DNA of 64,000 nucleotides from JACVRW01 sp963835705 (GTDB lineage: Bacteria > Actinomycetota > Thermoleophilia > Solirubrobacterales > Thermoleophilaceae), in contig CAWIGR010000001.1 of the NCBI GenBank assembly GCA_963835705.1, forward strand, positions 13,712 through 77,711, given 5' to 3'. Shown here one piece after another: positions 61,652 through 64,000 of this stretch. The notes beneath the pieces are model-generated. The model was not told where the DNA came from. It made no database searches and saw only the letters and a program-made list of their open reading frames with translations. The position numbers were made by a program, and so were the translations under genes. Each line of letters begins with the position of its first letter. The stretch's first letter is position 1.

Positions 61652-62950
61652 TCGAGCGCGAGCGGGAGCGAGTTCGCGCGCCGCCACCCGCGTTCCCGCG
61701 AGCTCCACGAGCGCGCGGCCGGCTCGCTGCTGGCCGGCGTGCCCATGAGCTGGATGACGATGTGGGCCGGCGGCCACCCCATCTACCTCGAGTCGGCCGA
61801 GGGCGCGCGGCTGGTGGACGTGGACGGCAACGAGTACGCGGACCTCTGCCTGGGCGACACCGGGGCGATGGCGGGTCACTCGCCGGAGCCGGTCATGCGC
61901 GCCGTGCGCGAGCGCGCCGGGCTCACCACGATGCTCCCGACCGAGGACGCCGCATGGGTGGGCGAGGAGCTCGCGCGGCGCTTCGGCCTGCCCTACTGGC
62001 AGTTCTCGCTCACGGCCACCGACGCCAACCGCTGGCTGCTTCGCATGTGCCGCCAGGTCACCCGCCGCCCCAAGGTGGCGGTGTTCAACTGGTGCTACCA
62101 CGGCTCCGTAGACGAGGCGTTCGTGACGCTGGAGGGCTCGCGCGAGGGCAACGTCGGTCCGATGGTCGATCCCACCGAGACCACCCGGGTGGCCGAGTTC
62201 AACGAGATCGACTCGGTGGAAGCGGCGCTCGGCCGGGGCGACGTGGCCTGCCTGCTGATGGAGCCTGCTCTCACGAACATCGGGATCGTGCTGCCGGAGC
62301 CCGGCTTCCTCGAGGCCGTGCGCGAGCTCTGCACCCGCCACGGCACGCTCCTCATCATCGACGAGACGCACACCTTCAGCGCCGGGGCGGGCGGATGCAC
62401 CGCCGCCTGGGGGCTCGAGCCCGACGCGATCACGCTCGGCAAGTCGATCGCCGGCGGTGTGCCGATCGGCGCCTACGGCGTCAGCGCCGAGCTGGCTGAG
62501 CGGATCGCGGCCGAGGAGGACGCCGACTACGAGGACACCGGCGGGGTGGGGGGCACCCTGGCCGGCAACGCGCTCTCGCTCGCGGCCGCGCGCGCGGCGC
62601 TCGGCGAGGTGCTGACCGCCGAGGCGTTCGAGCGCATGTCCGCGCTGCGCGAGCGCTTCGTAGCGGGGGCGGAAGAGGCGCTCGAGCGGCACTCGGTGGA
62701 GTGGTCCGTGGTCAGCCTCGGCGCGCGCGCCGAGTACCGCTTCACGGCCGCGCCGCCGCGCACCGGCGCGGAGTCCGCGGCGGCAGGCGACCGCGACGTC
62801 GAGGAGTATCTGCACCTGTACCTGCTGAACCGGGGCGTGCTGATCACGCCCTTCCACAACATGGCGCTGATGTGCCCGGCGACGACCGAGGACGAGGTGG
62901 ACCGCCACACCGAAGCGTTCACCGCGGCCCTGGAGGAGCTTCGCGCATGA
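61648..62950 (+). CDS. HemL-like class III aminotransferase of the pot operon (one frameshift)
   Basis: About 433 residues. GTG 61648 overlaps the potC stop. The N-terminus (RHPRSRELHERAAGSLLAGV) is separated from the start by an extra base near 61669. MWAGGHPIYLESAEGARLVD, VFNWCYHGSVDEAF, LLIIDETHTFSAGAGG and ITLGKSIAGGVPIGAYG (Schiff-base Lys) place it with glutamate-1-semialdehyde-type aminotransferases of catabolic operons. It is unlikely to be the haem enzyme given its neighbours. It may convert GABA or a second diamine-derived substrate. Its stop overlaps the permease start (ATGA). Confidence 0.8.
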
Positions 62951-64000
62951 CCGAACACCACCGGCTCCACCCCGACGAGGGCGCGCAGCGCGGGGACAAG
63001 GGGCTCAAGAAGGACGCCATCGGCTTCATCGACGGCCTGATCATCGGGATCGCCTCCACGGCGCCCGCCTACTCGCTGGCCGCGGTGCTCGGGATCGTGG
63101 TCGTGGGCGTCGGCGTGCAGGCCCCGGCCGTGCTGCTCGCCTCGTTCGTCCCGATGTTCCTGATCGCGTCGGCCTTCTACTACATGAACCGCGCCGACCC
63201 GGACTGCGGGACATCGTTCTCGTGGGTCACGCGCGCGATCGGGCCGAGCGCAGGCTGGGTCGGCGGCTGGGCGATCTGCACCACGGGCATCATCGTGATC
63301 GGGTCACTCGCCGACGTGGCCGCCTACTACACCTTCGACCTCTTCACGCTCGACTCGCTGCGCGACTCGAAGGCCGCCGTCACGATCCTCGCGCTCGTGA
63401 TCATCGCCGTGATGACCGCCGTCTGCGTGATCGGCACCGAGCTGTCGGCGATGCTGCAGCGGATCTTGATCTTCGCGCAGGTGGGCGCGCTGCTCGCCTT
63501 CGGGATCATCGCGCTGGTCAAAGGCGGCGCGCTCACCCCGGCGCTGTCCTGGTTCTCCCCCTTCGCCGTGGACAGTGCCGACGCGCTGGTGCTCGGCCTG
63601 CTCACCGGCGTGTTCATCTACTGGGGCTGGGAGAGCGCCGTGAACCTCAACGAGGAGACGACCGACTCCGACAGCGCGCCCGGCCTCGCCGGCGTGGTCT
63701 CGACCGTGGTGCTGCTCGTGACCTACGTGCTCGTGGCCGTGGCGGTGGTGGCCTACGCGGGCCTCGACCGGATCGCCGAGTACGAGGACGACACCGCTCT
63801 GTTCGGGGTGGTGGCGGACGACGTGCTCGGCACCGGCCTGTCGTGGATCGTGGTGCTCGCGATCCTCACCTCCGCGCTCGCGTCGACGCAGACCACGATC
63901 CTGCCCGCCTCGCGCACCTCGCTGTCGATGGCGCGCCAGGGTGCCTTCCCGGAGGCGTTCGGCCGCGTGCACCCGCGCTTCCTGACGCCGCACGTGTCGA
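62947..64000 (+). CDS. APC-family amino acid/polyamine permease, incomplete at window end
   Basis: The first 351 residues of a 12-helix transporter with no frameshift. KKDAIGFIDGLIIGIASTAP is helix 1 with the unwound GxA/G substrate site. Further helices: VLLASFVPMFLIASAFYYMN, GPSAGWVGGWAICTTGIIVI and VLGLLTGVFIYWGWESAVNL with NEETTD, typical of APC. ATG 62947 overlaps the aminotransferase stop (ATGA). It may import or exchange putrescine or GABA. The C-terminus lies beyond base 64000. Confidence 0.88.
   Translation, partial: MTEHHRLHPDEGAQRGDKGLKKDAIGFIDGLIIGIASTAPAYSLAAVLGIVVVGVGVQAPAVLLASFVPMFLIASAFYYMNRADPDCGTSFSWVTRAIGPSAGWVGGWAICTTGIIVIGSLADVAAYYTFDLFTLDSLRDSKAAVTILALVIIAVMTAVCVIGTELSAMLQRILIFAQVGALLAFGIIALVKGGALTPALSWFSPFAVDSADALVLGLLTGVFIYWGWESAVNLNEETTDSDSAPGLAGVVSTVVLLVTYVLVAVAVVAYAGLDRIAEYEDDTALFGVVADDVLGTGLSWIVVLAILTSALASTQTTILPASRTSLSMARQGAFPEAFGRVHPRFLTPHVS

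Noticed and set aside
57512..61670. Programmed ribosomal frameshifting in the pot genes
   Set aside because: There are too many sites, no slippery heptamers or downstream structures were noticed, and the plus-strand G pattern also affects genes on the other strand.
60749..62950. Apparent permease-aminotransferase fusion (potC frame running into the aminotransferase)
   Set aside because: The continuity needs extra bases near 61633 and 61669. Removing them gives a potC stop at 61649 overlapping a GTG start, the same GTGA junction used elsewhere in the operon.
61648..62950. Haem-biosynthesis glutamate-1-semialdehyde aminomutase (hemL)
   Set aside because: The fold matches, but coupling to polyamine transport genes and an APC permease argues for a catabolic aminotransferase; no other haem genes are nearby.

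Overview
The window is GC-rich, densely coded actinobacterial chromosome. The gene families (lipB-lipA coupled to a kelch gene, DUF5996, a DUF2238-like membrane protein, tandem membrane sulfatases, a pyruvate/alanine-linked putrescine cluster) and frequent GTGA/ATGA overlaps fit an uncultured member of the Thermoleophilia (Solirubrobacterales-like). That lineage call is inference. There are no rRNAs, CRISPR arrays or phage modules.

Layout. 1-120 is an exact copy of 18372-18491 joined to a broken FAD-oxidase fragment, which looks like a repeat-bounded assembly end. 1.2-17.0 kb, all on the minus strand, is an exopolysaccharide or cell-envelope glycan locus: GT2 and GT4 glycosyltransferases, a polysaccharide deacetylase, a FemAB-like acyltransferase, a flippase fused to a phosphotransferase-type kinase domain, a GH16 glycanase and a 1,247-residue GT2-membrane fusion. 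Among these lie composite remnants of paralogous copies of the same genes. 17.3-22.1 kb is an SsuA/NMT1-type ABC importer with two permeases and an FAA-family hydrolase. It faces a FadR/GntR regulator across a perfect 19-bp palindrome. 23.3-27.7 kb holds a convergent pair, a response-regulator/class III cyclase and a hybrid histidine kinase. 27.9-31.5 kb is an erosion zone with two internally deleted IS110 transposases and stubs of SnoaL-like and UspA genes. 31.5-36.7 kb has an MFS exporter, a lipoprotein, an RsbW-like kinase coupled to a TPR protein, and a DUF5996 protein. 37-42 kb has two tRNA-Ala genes, a GGDEF protein, an acidic protein, glutamate dehydrogenase and a cyclic-nucleotide-binding protein. 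42.0-46.7 kb is a compact minus-strand operon: lipB, lipA, kelch, rhomboid, a small membrane protein and a D,D-carboxypeptidase. 47.3-50.6 kb carries two membrane-anchored sulfatase-like proteins.

51.2-64 kb is a divergent polyamine module. Leftward lie a class III aminotransferase, a PucR regulator, alanine dehydrogenase, an aminobutyraldehyde-type dehydrogenase and an SRPBCC protein. Rightward lie potA, potD, potB, potC, a HemL-like aminotransferase and an APC permease. Together they suggest import of putrescine or spermidine, transamination onto pyruvate giving alanine, aldehyde oxidation to GABA, and pyruvate regeneration by alanine dehydrogenase.

Many genes between 47.3 and 61.7 kb are broken by single-base frameshifts. 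All but one can be repaired by removing one G on the plus strand, whichever strand carries the gene. This points to a technical error, so these genes are best read as intact in the organism.
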